This document shows positions 35,139 through 43,519 of a stretch of DNA of 64,000 nt, one piece after another. Positions within the stretch are counted from its first letter, which is position 1. Every line of letters begins with the position of its first letter. A program made the translations under genes and the position numbers. The notes beneath the pieces were generated by a model. The model was not told the origin of the DNA. It did not search any database and saw only the letters and a list, made by a program, of their open reading frames with translations. This DNA comes from Chryseobacterium sp. FH1 (GTDB lineage: Bacteria; Bacteroidota; Bacteroidia; Flavobacteriales; Weeksellaceae). The stretch spans positions 1,302,001 through 1,366,000 of the forward strand of contig NZ_JPLZ01000006.1 of NCBI RefSeq assembly GCF_000735135.1, in the 5' to 3' direction.

Positions 35139-35537
35139 CTATTTACTTTTGATCAAGACTTCAAGTCTATACATAACATCATCTTTTTCTTTCAGCATTC
35201 TTTCGTAAAGCAATATCTTTTCTTCGTGTAGTTGAATAATCTTATCAATAGGATTGTAATTGTTTACTATGACACCTGTAGCATTATCATTAAATGTACT
35301 TGCAATAATATTAACAGCTTGCTCTTCATCAAAATTTTTAAACGCTTCTACAGGAATTTTAATGACTTCGGATATTTTCTCAAGCAAAGAGTCTTCAATA
35401 AGATCTTTTTGCTCGAGTAAAGATATTTTCTTCTGGTTCCAGTCGTCACCGAGGTCAAGCGCCAATGCTTCCTGTTTGATGCCCAACATCTCTCTAAATC
35501 TCTTGACATTTCTTCCCTGATGTATTTTCTGTTCCAT
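35139..35537 (-). CDS. XRE-family HTH regulator
   Basis: 132 residues. An N-terminal helix-turn-helix (~8-60): NVKRFREMLGIKQEALALDL, then NQKKISLLEQKDLIEDSLLE and KISEVIKIPVEAF. The rest is a linker with NNYNPIDKI and a C-terminal coiled-coil-like helix (LHEEKILLYERMLKEKDDV) suited to dimerisation. Probably a small repressor. Target not evident. Sits between two paralogous secreted-protein genes. Confidence 0.8.
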   Translation of the reverse strand: MEQKIHQGRNVKRFREMLGIKQEALALDLGDDWNQKKISLLEQKDLIEDSLLEKISEVIKIPVEAFKNFDEEQAVNIIASTFNDNATGVIVNNYNPIDKIIQLHEEKILLYERMLKEKDDVMYRLEVLIKSK

Positions 35538-35910
35538 TTTAGTTTTTTTGAGGTCCGATATTGTAATTTGAGTAGTAAAGATAAAAAAATATGGTGGATT
35601 GGAAAATTATGACATAAGTAGAAATCCTTTTCCTATTAATTATCTTTAGTGTTGGCTAATTTCTGATGACATTCAAAGTATCGGACAAGTAAACTGACAA
35701 AATATCACAGACGCAGTAAAATTAAAAACAACCGTAGAGTATAAGAGGAGCACAGCAAAAGTATGAATATAGTATCCTAAGAGCAGATCGATAACCTCCA
35801 AAAACCAACTCTTAAAATGACAAAAGCCACCCACTCCGGATGGCTTTTTTAATAGTCTTATTTGATGAATCCTCGATTGCTCATAGAAGATTAGTGACAG
35901 TTCAACTCAA
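35538..35910. other. Gene-free interval between XRE and secreted-protein gene
   Basis: 373 bases without a supported gene. The only clear structure is a hairpin, AAAGCCACCCACTCCGGATGGCTTT at about 35823-35850, probably the terminator of the minus-strand gene ending at 35911. It is nearly identical to the hairpin at 36524-36553. Confidence 0.5.
35823..35850 (-). terminator. Terminator-like hairpin after the secreted-protein gene
   Basis: AAAGCCA...TGGCTTT with a GC-rich inner part; T-runs on both sides, stronger on the plus strand. Confidence 0.55.
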
Positions 35911-36303
35911 CTATTGGTAGTCATTATTGCAAAACACATTGAAAAACCCTTCTCCCAGAGTATCCGGGATAGCATAGGCCATTTCTACGACGTGTTTGTT
36001 TTGCTGTAAACTAGCTAGAAAATTGTCTTCTTTTGAGTACACATTCCTTTGTAGCAGGCCTGCTTTTTTATTTTCACAGTCAAATTTCCATAAGGTCAAT
36101 GTGTAGCCATCAATGATTTTCAGTCCGGTAGAAGTTTTTGGATAATACTCCGTTTTACTTGATATTACTTTTATCCAAGCCGTATTTTCTGTGTTGGGTT
36201 TGTAGTAAAAGGTATCAGTATTGTTTTCAAAAATATATTTCCAGTCCTGCGCACAGCTGAATGAAAATATGAAAAGACCTGAAGCTAATAAAAGTTTGTT
36301 CAT
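35911..36303 (-). CDS. Small secreted protein, paralogue of 34580-34969
   Basis: 130 residues with signal peptide (NKLLLASGLFIFSFSCAQ), then DWKYIFENN, SSKTEYYPKTST, LWKFDCENKKAGLLQ, RNVYSKEDNF and AIPDTLGEGFFNVFC. The two conserved Cys (in FDC and FC) are shared with the paralogue, so a disulfide is likely. Function unknown; export to periplasm or surface is expected. Confidence 0.65.
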   Translation of the reverse strand: MNKLLLASGLFIFSFSCAQDWKYIFENNTDTFYYKPNTENTAWIKVISSKTEYYPKTSTGLKIIDGYTLTLWKFDCENKKAGLLQRNVYSKEDNFLASLQQNKHVVEMAYAIPDTLGEGFFNVFCNNDYQ

Positions 36304-36523
36304 TTGGTAATTTTCAATTGGTTATTAATTTAGTTTGCTCAAATTTACAAAATATACTGATAATCAAGCAATTGATTTGTTAATTTAATATTAAGTCGAT
36401 CAATAATTTCTACATTAGATCCAGAAAACCAGTTAACATAATAATGTTCGCGGAAATCGGTCATCAAAAATATATTTTGTATTAATGAAATATTTGCTCA
36501 ACAAACTCAATGATTTAAAATGA

Positions 36524-36553
36524 CAAAAGCCACCCGATCCGGATGGCTTTTTT
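36524..36553 (-). terminator. Terminator-like hairpin downstream of acs
   Basis: AAAGCCACCCGATCCGGATGGCTTT with seven Ts on the plus strand and four on the minus. About 200 bases after acs; likely two-way. Confidence 0.5.
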
Positions 36554-36639
36554 TAATGATTTTATTTTAAAATGTTGGTTTAAAATCTCGTCAAAATTAA
36601 TTTCCCAAATGTAGTCTTGACAAACTTTTCAAATTGATT

Positions 36640-36751
36640 TTCCTCTCTTTAGGGTCGGGGCAAAGAAAATTAATTTACCCCTCCTCAACCCCTCAACCTC
36701 TCAACCTCTCCAACTCAAAAACTCTCCAACCCTCAAACTCTCCAACTCAAA
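36640..36751. repeat. Dispersed CTTTAGGGTxGGGG element and pyrimidine-rich repeat
   Basis: 36640-36680 reads TTTTCCTCTCTTTAGGGTCG then GGGCAAAGAAAATTAATTT, and recurs with few changes at 43408-43442. It runs into 36681-36750, degenerate tandem CTCAACCCCTCAACCTCTCC-like units, directly after the acs stop. Confidence 0.6.
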
Positions 36752-38659
36752 TCACACCCTCTCATTCTTGATCTCATCCACGATTTCCGGATTCAGCAAG
36801 GTCGAGATGTCCCCAAAACTGTTGAAATCGCCCTCTGCGATTTTTCTAAGGATTCGGCGCATAATCTTCCCGGAACGCGTCTTCGGCAACCCGGATACAA
36901 ATTGGATCTTGTCCAGCTTCGCAATCGGCCCGATCTGCTCGGAAATCAATTGGTTGATTTCCTTCGCCAGGTTCTCACGATTTCTTTCTGCCCCAGCATC
37001 TTTCAGGATCACAAAACCGTAGAGCGCATTCCCTTTGATGTCGTGCGGATAACCCACGATCGCAGACTCTGCCACCGCCGGATGCTCATTGATGCTATCC
37101 TCGATAGGCGCCGTCCCCAGATTGTGCCCGGAAACGATGATCACATCATCCACACGACCCGTGATCCGGTAATAGCCAACCTCGTCCCGCAAAGCCCCGT
37201 CACCCGTGAAATATTTCCCAGGGAAAGCCGAGAAGTAGGTCTCCTTGTACCGCTGATGGTCACCCCAGATTGTTCTCGCAATCCCTGGCCACGGAAAACG
37301 GATGCAAAGATTTCCATCCACTTGGTTCCCGGTGATCTCATTCCTTTTTTCATCCATCAGCACCGGCTGAATGCCCGGCAATGGAAGAGTAGCGTAAGTT
37401 GGTTTGGTAGGCGTCACAAAAGGAATCGGCGAAATCATAATACCACCAGTTTCTGTCTGCCACCAGGTGTCGACAATCGGGCATTTCTTCTTCCCAACAT
37501 TGTCATTGTACCAGTGCCAAGCCTCATCATTGATAGGTTCACCCACCGATCCGATCACTTTCAATGAGTCCAGATTATGTTTTAACACCCAATCCACACT
37601 TTCCTTCGCCAAAGAACGGATCGCCGTAGGAGCGGTATAGAACTGGGTTACCTTGTGTTTGTCGATCACTTCCCAGAATCGCCCAGCGTCAGGGAAAGTC
37701 GGCACCCCTTCGAAGATAACGGTGGTCGCACCATTCAGAAGCGGTCCGTACAGAATATAAGAATGTCCGGTGATCCATCCGATATCAGCCGTACACCAAT
37801 AGATGTCATTCTCTTTATAATTAAACACATTCTTGAAGGTGTAAGCCGTATAGACCATATAACCCGCGCAAGTGTGCAACATCCCTTTCGGTTTCCCAGT
37901 AGAGCCCGAAGTATAAAGGATGAACAAAGGGTCTTCTGCATCCATGATCACAGTCACAAAATCTGCCGAAGCTTTGTCGTAATAGTCGTCCATCCAATGG
38001 TCACGGCCTTCCTTCATCTTCACATCGTTGTGGGTTCTTTTCACAACCAATACGTTTTCAACGGTTGGTGTTTTCTCTAAAGCTTCATCCACTAAACTTT
38101 TCAAGTCAAGGATTTTTGTTCCCCTGTAACTTCCGTCGGACGTGATGACCATCTTCGCCCCGCAGTCATTGACTCTAGAAGCCACCGCTGAAGCAGAGAA
38201 TCCGGCAAATATCACGGAATGAACGGCGCCCAATTTAGCACAAGCCAACATCGTGATCGCCAATTCGGGGATCATTGGCAGATAGATACAAACGCGGTCG
38301 CCTTTCTCGATGCCTAGTTCACGAAGGATATTCGCTACTTTGTTGACCCTGGTGTAAAGTTCGTTGTATGAAATATGCTGTGCTTCTTCCTTCGGGTCGT
38401 TCGGTTCCCAGATGATGGCAGTTTTGTCACCACGCACGGAAAGATGCCTGTCCAAGGCGTTCTTGGTGATATTCAGTTTCGCGTTCTTGAACCATTTGAT
38501 GTTCGCTTCCTGCATATCATAATCAACGACCTTGGACCAGCGCTGGTACCAGACGAAGTTCTCATCCGCAATCTTATCCCAAAACTTCTTCGGATTCTTA
38601 ATTGATTTTTTGTACTCTTTGAAATAATCCTGTAAATTCTGAATGTGATAATTTCTCAT
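36752..38659 (-). CDS. acs: Acetyl-CoA synthetase
   Basis: 635 residues, usual length. Activates acetate through acetyl-AMP to acetyl-CoA. Motifs: FVWYQRWSKVVDYD near the start, YTSGSTGKPKGMLHT (P-loop-like A3), WWQTETGG (A5), the GRVDDVI hinge (A8), and LPKTRSGKIMRR with the catalytic, acetylatable Lys (A10). The sampled coding lines are about 55-58% GC, far above the rest, fitting a codon-biased highly expressed gene or a transfer. Downstream of a response-regulator gene and near a CrbS-like kinase that in other bacteria controls acs. Confidence 0.95.
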   Translation of the reverse strand: MRNYHIQNLQDYFKEYKKSIKNPKKFWDKIADENFVWYQRWSKVVDYDMQEANIKWFKNAKLNITKNALDRHLSVRGDKTAIIWEPNDPKEEAQHISYNELYTRVNKVANILRELGIEKGDRVCIYLPMIPELAITMLACAKLGAVHSVIFAGFSASAVASRVNDCGAKMVITSDGSYRGTKILDLKSLVDEALEKTPTVENVLVVKRTHNDVKMKEGRDHWMDDYYDKASADFVTVIMDAEDPLFILYTSGSTGKPKGMLHTCAGYMVYTAYTFKNVFNYKENDIYWCTADIGWITGHSYILYGPLLNGATTVIFEGVPTFPDAGRFWEVIDKHKVTQFYTAPTAIRSLAKESVDWVLKHNLDSLKVIGSVGEPINDEAWHWYNDNVGKKKCPIVDTWWQTETGGIMISPIPFVTPTKPTYATLPLPGIQPVLMDEKRNEITGNQVDGNLCIRFPWPGIARTIWGDHQRYKETYFSAFPGKYFTGDGALRDEVGYYRITGRVDDVIIVSGHNLGTAPIEDSINEHPAVAESAIVGYPHDIKGNALYGFVILKDAGAERNRENLAKEINQLISEQIGPIAKLDKIQFVSGLPKTRSGKIMRRILRKIAEGDFNSFGDISTLLNPEIVDEIKNERV

Positions 38660-38700
38660 TGTTTATCTTTTTTTAATTCTTAAAATGGTTGTTTGTTATT

Positions 38701-38735
38701 TGTCATGCTGAGCGAAGTCGAAGCATTCCAAATGT
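38701..38735. repeat. TGTCATGCTGAGCGAAGTCGAAG dispersed repeat
   Basis: One copy of the family also seen at 20908-21043, located between the response regulator and acs. Confidence 0.5.
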
Positions 38736-38756
38736 TGTCTCTTTTTACTTTTTCCT

Positions 38757-39119
38757 TTAGCCTAGCATTTCCTCGATCTGCTGAATCAGTTTCTTGATAG
38801 AGTAGGGTTTCGTAACATAAGCATCTGCTCCCATGTCCAAACCTTTCTCGATGTCTCTCGGATTGGCTTTGGCACTCAAGAAAATGACTTTTGTAGCGAC
38901 TAATTCTTCCATAGTTTTGATCTGCTCCAATGTGCTGTAACCATCCAGGTTCGGCATCATAATATCGAGGAGAATGACATCCGGTGTGATGGTCTTCAAT
39001 AATTCCAAGACCTCGGTGCCGTCTCTGGCAATGAAAACTTCGTACCTTATTTTCCTAAAACTGTATTCCAGAGACATCAGGATCTTGTGTTCGTCATCTG
39101 CAATCAATATCTTTTTCAT
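38757..39119 (-). CDS. Single-domain response regulator (CheY-like)
   Basis: 120 residues: a receiver domain alone. Acidic pocket Asp8/Asp9, phospho-acceptor Asp52 in LLDIMMPNLDG, Ser82 and Lys104 (YVTKP) are all present. No DNA-binding domain, so it must act through a partner or serve as a phosphate relay. It is the nearest regulator to the symporter-kinase gene (40041-42746) and lies 97 bases before acs on the same strand, suggesting it is the cognate partner of that kinase. In Vibrio the CrbR partner has a LuxR-type output domain, which this lacks. Confidence 0.9.
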   Translation of the reverse strand: MKKILIADDEHKILMSLEYSFRKIRYEVFIARDGTEVLELLKTITPDVILLDIMMPNLDGYSTLEQIKTMEELVATKVIFLSAKANPRDIEKGLDMGADAYVTKPYSIKKLIQQIEEMLG

Positions 39120-39142
39120 TGTTCTTTTTATATCTATGTTTG

Positions 39143-39350
39143 AGAACCCGAAGGGTTCAATTTCAGTAGCCGTAGGTGAAATCGAGGGACGAGATTCGGC
39201 GAAGCCAAACCTATGGTTCTTCGGTATTTTCCCTCTGAACCCGAAGGGTTCAATATCAGTAGCCGTAGGTGAAACCTATGGATGTTCGATTTGTGGTTTG
39301 GCACCGAACCCGAAGGGTTTAATTTCCATAGCCGTAGGTGAAACCTATGG
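39143..39350 (+). repeat. REP array, left of the RAYT gene (three units)
   Basis: Units at 39143-39216, 39236-39281 and 39305-39350. Each has a head palindrome AACCCGAAGGGTT and a body AGCCGTAGGTGAAACCTATGG (imperfect palindrome). The first unit carries an extra ATCGAGGGACGAGATTCGGC insert. All run in plus orientation and are mirrored on the other side of the transposase gene. A further palindrome AACCCGTGAAACGGGTT lies at ~39373. Confidence 0.85.
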
Positions 39351-39403
39351 TACCTGTTGATTCCGAATTAGGCAACCCGTGAAACGGGTTGAATTTGCAT
39401 CCG

Positions 39404-39847
39404 TCACAAATATTTTTCATCAAATTCAATTCCGTGTTCATTCAATAACCTTTTAAATTCATTTTCAAACGTTTCATTTTTATGATGTTCTTTTTGGTTT
39501 TTAATATAATTGACAATCGTCTCTTTCTCTCTAATCGAATAGGTAAACGCACCATACCCTTCCTGCCAACCATCGAATTCCGGAAATAACCCTGATTGCT
39601 TCATCCATAAATTAGTGGAGACTTTGATGTCTTTGACCAAGTTACTGAGGCTGATACTCGTATGCAAATCACAAAAGATATGGATGTGGTCTGGCATTCC
39701 ATTGATTCTGTATAATTTGCATTGTTTGTTTTTCAAAACGCCCCAGATATATTTGTAAAGTTCGGATTCATTCTTTTCATTGATTGATGGTTTCCGGTTT
39801 TTGGTTCCGAAAACGATTTGATAATAGATTTGTTTGTAAGTTCCCAT
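39404..39847 (-). CDS. REP-associated Y1 transposase (RAYT, IS200-like)
   Basis: 147 residues of the Transposase_17 (HUH, Y1) fold. The HUH metal motif is His54-Ile-His56 in MPDHIHIF, and the candidate nucleophile Tyr114 is in NYIKNQKEHH; GYGAFTYS is the conserved segment between. RAYTs nick single-stranded REP hairpins and are thought to spread them. REP units of matching type flank the gene in mirror orientation, unlike a plain IS200 element. It interrupts the response regulator-kinase gene series on the same strand. Confidence 0.85.
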   Translation of the reverse strand: MGTYKQIYYQIVFGTKNRKPSINEKNESELYKYIWGVLKNKQCKLYRINGMPDHIHIFCDLHTSISLSNLVKDIKVSTNLWMKQSGLFPEFDGWQEGYGAFTYSIREKETIVNYIKNQKEHHKNETFENEFKRLLNEHGIEFDEKYL

Positions 39848-39891
39848 TTGTGTTTTGTTGATGGATTTTTCTACATATTGATGTTTTTGTT

Positions 39892-40068
39892 GAACCCTTC
39901 GGGTTCTGATTGTTATTCTTCGTTTACCATAGGTTTCACCTACGGCTATTCAAATTGAACCCTTCGGGTTCGTTGGACTATTTGATTATTATCCCATAGG
40001 TTTGGCTTCGCCGAATCTCGTCCCTCGATTTCACCTACGGCTACTGATATTGAATCCTTTCGGATTCG
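39892..40068 (-). repeat. REP array, right of the RAYT gene (mirror orientation)
   Basis: Units: a lone head at 39892-39906, a full unit at 39927-39972, and a long unit at 39993-40068. The long unit is an inverted copy of 39143-39216 with about 49 bases in a row identical, including GATTCGGCGAAGCCAAACC. The last unit runs into the kinase gene's stop codon. Confidence 0.85.
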
Positions 40069-42746
40069 CTATTGTATTTAAAATTATTGTTCAGCACCAT
40101 TTCGAATTCAACGCCTATTTCCACATTCTTTGCTGAGATACTTCCTTTGTGTGCCTCCACTATCTTTTTACAAATGGCCAATCCAAGACCACTTCCGGAT
40201 GGTTTTCTCAGATTTTGATTTCGGGATTGATAAAACTTATCGAAAATCAAATTCAAATCATCTTCCGGAATTTGTTTTCCTGTGTTGAAAATCTTAATAA
40301 ATAATTGACCATCTTTCTCCTGAAATTTCGCCTGAATCGTTCCTTGTTCATCGGTAAACTTCAAAGCGTTTCCGAGGATATTCTGAAAAACCTGAATCAA
40401 TCTGGCTTCGTCGTATTCGAAAATGTGATTGGTCAGAAGGTCAACTTCGCTGAGGTGAATTTTTTTCTGATGAATCAAATGACTGATTGGGTTCAAAGCT
40501 TTTTGATAAGTTTCAATAATATTATTTTGATTAATGCTTAATGCAATTTCGCCGTGTTCCAGTTTGTCGAGGTAGAGAATGTCGTTGATGATTTCATTCA
40601 ATCGGTCAGATTCCGTGATGATGTTGTTGAGAAATTCCCTTTTGATTTCCAATGGGATATCATCGTCGTCTGTCAAAATTTCGCCAGCGGAACGGATTGC
40701 AGTGATTGGAGTTCTGAGTTCGTGTGCGACAGAATCCAGGAAGTCATCTTTTTGTTTGTCTTTGAAGATAAGGTTTTCATTAGCAAAACTTAGTTCGTTG
40801 GAGAGTTGGCGAAGTTCTCGACTTTGCTCGGTCAGTTTTTTATTGAGACTGATATTTTCTTTCGATTCTTCGAGGATTTCTAAAACTTCTTTCAGAGAGA
40901 TTTTGTCTTCGTGCGTCACACCTTCAATCAAAATCTTGGCAGAAGCTGTTCCGATTCTTCCGGATAAAAGATTTTCTGAGAATTTGATAAATCTCGCATC
41001 GGCGGTTTCGGTTCTTGTGTCGATGTTGTATTTAAGATTGAAGATTCGCATTGCCTGTTCGGTCTTCTTTTCGCCAAGAAATTTCACCAAAATATTCCGG
41101 ATGTCAGAGACGTAAGCTTTTCCGCGCCAGATAAAGGCGTTCTCGTGATTCTGAATGTATCTGTCGATGTCAACATAGATTTCGGCAAAATTCCGTTCCC
41201 GGTAATCGCCTTTTTGGCTTAATGAAATAACCACAAACAAACTTATATTAATTAAAATTGACCAAAAGAAAACTTCCGAAATACTGCTCAAATAAGGAAT
41301 GTCGAAAAAACTAAACCAATTGTACATATCTCTCACCAAGCCTTTGAATTCCTGATTGTAAGAAAAATAATACTGCGGAATTATCAATCCAAAATAACAG
41401 ATTGCCAATCCGCCAATCAAACCAATCACTGCACCTTTGTAACTGCCTCGTCTCCAAAATATCGCTCCGAAAAATGACGGTCCCAATTGCGAAATAATCA
41501 CAAAAGAAATCAATCCAACGGAATATAAACTGTTCTTTAAAATAAAATATTTATAAAAGACAAACGCTGTAACAATCAATATAAAAATACTGACTTTTCT
41601 AATGTTGACGATGCTTTTGGTATTTTTAGTTTCGTTGTGAGAGTTCAATTTATCAAGCCAGCCGTAAGGAATGATTAGGTTGTTCGATAACATAATTGAT
41701 AAAGTAATACTGGAAATAATCACCATCGAAATAGATGAACTTAATCCACCAAGAAAAACTAAAACCGTGATGATTTGATTATTAAAATGTTGTGGAATTA
41801 AAATCGAATAAAACTCTGGATTTACCGTTTGTCCTTCAAAAATAATTCTTCCGCCCCAAGCAATCGGAAATACAAATAAGTTGAAAATCAATAAGTAAAG
41901 TGGAAAAAACCAAATTGCCGTTTTCAAATGCTTCTCCTGTCGGTTCTCAACAATTGTCGTGTGAAATTGTCTTGGCAAAAGGAAAATCGCTGAAGCAGAA
42001 ATGAGACAAAGAATCATCCAGTTGAAACTTCCTTCCAAACCGTTGAATGTGTTTTTCTCTTTAAAATCGGGTAGAAGATTTGCCTTCGCATAAATATCAG
42101 AAAAGCCATCAAAAGCAAAAAACGTAACGAAAACGCCGAGAACAATTAAGAAAATTAATTTCAAAAAACTTTCCAAAGCAACAGCGGAAATAATTCCCAA
42201 TCTTTTCTCGGAAGCATCAACATATCGAGTCCCATAATAAGAAGAAAACAAAGCCAAAAGCACAACTACAAAAGTTGCATTATCAGTGAAAATATTCTTA
42301 GAAATCGGCGTATTGGTCACCAGATGAAAAGTCTCGGAAATCGCTTTAATCTGCAATCCTATGTAAGGAATAATCCCAAAAATACAGACCAATGTGATAA
42401 TCGCTCCAAAAGAACGGCTGTTTCCGTACCTCAATGAAATAAAATCCGCAATACTGCTGACTTTATTCACTCTCGAGATTCTCAGAATTTTTTTATTAAT
42501 GTAAATCCAAGCCGGAATAATAATTATCGGACCAATGTAAATCGGAAGGTAATCCAAACCGCTGTTCACAGCAACGCCGATGCTTCCATAATACGTCCAC
42601 GCCGTGCAATAAACAGCCAGAGAAAGCGAATAGATGTACGGATTGTTCACCCAGATCTTGCTCTTCTTTTTCTCGGCGCGATGGGCTACCAGAAAAAGAA
42701 GGGCGAGATAGAGGATTACCACCGCAAATAAGGAAACGCTACTCAT
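40041..42746 (-). CDS. Sodium/solute symporter-histidine kinase fusion (CrbS-like)
   Basis: 901 residues. Residues 1-~500: 12-13 helices of the solute:sodium symporter family (SLAVYCTAWTYYGSIGVA, VSSIADFISLRYGNS). Then a coiled linker (STAC-like region) and a kinase core: H-box FLDSVAHELRTPITAIRSAG, N-box NILGNALKF, G-boxes DKFYQS and SGSGLGLAICKKIVEAHKG. Such CrbS/MctS-type sensors detect acetate or carboxylates and steer acs. The last codons (SESERIQYQ and TAG) are formed by a REP repeat. Overlaps the upstream small gene by 8 bases. Phosphate probably goes to the receiver at 38757-39119. Confidence 0.92.
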   Translation of the reverse strand: MSSVSLFAVVILYLALLFLVAHRAEKKKSKIWVNNPYIYSLSLAVYCTAWTYYGSIGVAVNSGLDYLPIYIGPIIIIPAWIYINKKILRISRVNKVSSIADFISLRYGNSRSFGAIITLVCIFGIIPYIGLQIKAISETFHLVTNTPISKNIFTDNATFVVVLLALFSSYYGTRYVDASEKRLGIISAVALESFLKLIFLIVLGVFVTFFAFDGFSDIYAKANLLPDFKEKNTFNGLEGSFNWMILCLISASAIFLLPRQFHTTIVENRQEKHLKTAIWFFPLYLLIFNLFVFPIAWGGRIIFEGQTVNPEFYSILIPQHFNNQIITVLVFLGGLSSSISMVIISSITLSIMLSNNLIIPYGWLDKLNSHNETKNTKSIVNIRKVSIFILIVTAFVFYKYFILKNSLYSVGLISFVIISQLGPSFFGAIFWRRGSYKGAVIGLIGGLAICYFGLIIPQYYFSYNQEFKGLVRDMYNWFSFFDIPYLSSISEVFFWSILINISLFVVISLSQKGDYRERNFAEIYVDIDRYIQNHENAFIWRGKAYVSDIRNILVKFLGEKKTEQAMRIFNLKYNIDTRTETADARFIKFSENLLSGRIGTASAKILIEGVTHEDKISLKEVLEILEESKENISLNKKLTEQSRELRQLSNELSFANENLIFKDKQKDDFLDSVAHELRTPITAIRSAGEILTDDDDIPLEIKREFLNNIITESDRLNEIINDILYLDKLEHGEIALSINQNNIIETYQKALNPISHLIHQKKIHLSEVDLLTNHIFEYDEARLIQVFQNILGNALKFTDEQGTIQAKFQEKDGQLFIKIFNTGKQIPEDDLNLIFDKFYQSRNQNLRKPSGSGLGLAICKKIVEAHKGSISAKNVEIGVEFEMVLNNNFKYNSESERIQYQ

Positions 42747-42933
42747 CGTATTTTTTGAAGATTATAAAAGAAGCCACAATCGACAGAAGCCAAACGCCAA
42801 AAATGTAAACGTACAACATTGGCAACCCGAAAACCTCTCTTTCGCTATTGAATAAAAGAATAATTGGCGCACTGAACAAAATCATCAGTCCGAAACTCAG
42901 GATAATCAGTTTCTGTTCGTGTCGCTTTTTCAT
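42739..42933 (-). CDS. Small membrane protein, companion of the symporter-kinase
   Basis: 64 residues: basic start KKRHEQK, helix LIILSFGLMILFSAPIILLF, a short loop with NSEREVFGLP, and helix YVYIFGVWLLSIVASFIIF. This is the shape of the small DUF3311-like partner proteins encoded before solute:sodium symporters. Overlaps the kinase gene start by eight bases, so translation is probably coupled. Confidence 0.75.
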   Translation of the reverse strand: MKKRHEQKLIILSFGLMILFSAPIILLFNSEREVFGLPMLYVYIFGVWLLSIVASFIIFKKYDE

Positions 42934-42935
42934 TG

Positions 42936-43088
42936 TTAATAATTGAATATTTTGGGCAACTTATCCGCCTTCCGTTCCCAATCTTTTTTGCCTTGCTTTT
43001 CCAGCGTCAAAAAAGGATTTCCACTCAAGTCGGGTTGCAGATTCGGCGTTCCAAAAACGTTTTCAGATAAAAGATAATTGATGAACAT
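42936..43088 (-). CDS. Possible 50-residue ORF built partly from a dispersed repeat
   Basis: ATG at 43088 opens a frame reading FINYLLSENVFGTPNLQPDL, then SGNPFLTLEKQGKKDWERKA and DKLPKIFNY, ending two bases before the next start. Position fits a first gene of the kinase unit. Yet its core, QPDLSGNPF...KKDWERKA, is repeated at 54512-54632 in a broken, non-coding form, so it may be a repeat that happens to stay open. Confidence 0.4.
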   Translation of the reverse strand: MFINYLLSENVFGTPNLQPDLSGNPFLTLEKQGKKDWERKADKLPKIFNY

Positions 43089-43128
43089 ACATTGTTGTTC
43101 ATCAATTATCAAATTATAATTTAGTGTT

Positions 43129-43356
43129 TTAAATTTTCTCGTCAGAATATTCGCCGGTCAGGGCATAGTATCCAAAAATTCCTAATCCACCACAAACGAT
43201 TGGCAAAAGAATGAAGACGATAATGATTCCGAATACCAAATCTTCCTGTTTCCCTGACGTCAGTTTTGGAATTCCCATTACCGTCAGTCCGAAATACAGA
43301 ACGACCAATGCCAGTAATATCCAAACGATGCCTAATATTTTTTTTATGCTGTCCAT
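43129..43356 (-). CDS. Small membrane protein (DUF6814-like)
   Basis: 75 residues with two hydrophobic helices (IVWILLALVVLYFGLTVMG and FGIIIVFILLPIVCGGLGIFGYYAL) and a hydrophilic tail TGEYSDEKI. It follows the MFS transporter gene on the same strand with a 163-base gap and resembles the small proteins found beside such carriers in flavobacteria. Function unknown. Confidence 0.65.
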   Translation of the reverse strand: MDSIKKILGIVWILLALVVLYFGLTVMGIPKLTSGKQEDLVFGIIIVFILLPIVCGGLGIFGYYALTGEYSDEKI

Positions 43357-43407
43357 TTTTGTTTGATTTAAAGTTACTTAATACTTATGAAGTTTTAAAA
43401 TAAATTT

Positions 43408-43442
43408 TCCTCCCTTTAGGGTTGGGGAAAAGAAAATTAATT
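43408..43442. repeat. Second copy of the CTTTAGGGTxGGGG element
   Basis: TTTTCCTCCCTTTAGGGTTG then GGGAAAAGAAAATTAATTT; differs from 36640-36680 at about four or five positions. The nearby 43482-43512 carries an AGCCAACAGCAAAAAGCCAT repeat like those at 12848 and 56866. Confidence 0.6.
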
Positions 43443-43519
43443 TGCAATTTGATAATCTATTCTAATTATAAAAATAATAGTTTGAGAAGCCAACAGCAAA
43501 AAGCCATTTGCTAATGCCC

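Noticed and set aside
36681-36750. Possible CRISPR-like or satellite array
   Set aside because: Units are short, uneven CTCAACC/CTCTCC runs without spacers of fixed length.
36902-37567. 221-codon plus-strand frame inside acs
   Set aside because: Shadow of the GC-rich acs gene; no independent start signal or recognisable domain.
39404-39847. A plain IS200 insertion sequence
   Set aside because: The flanks are multi-unit REP arrays in mirror orientation with copies elsewhere, which fits a RAYT better than a simple element.
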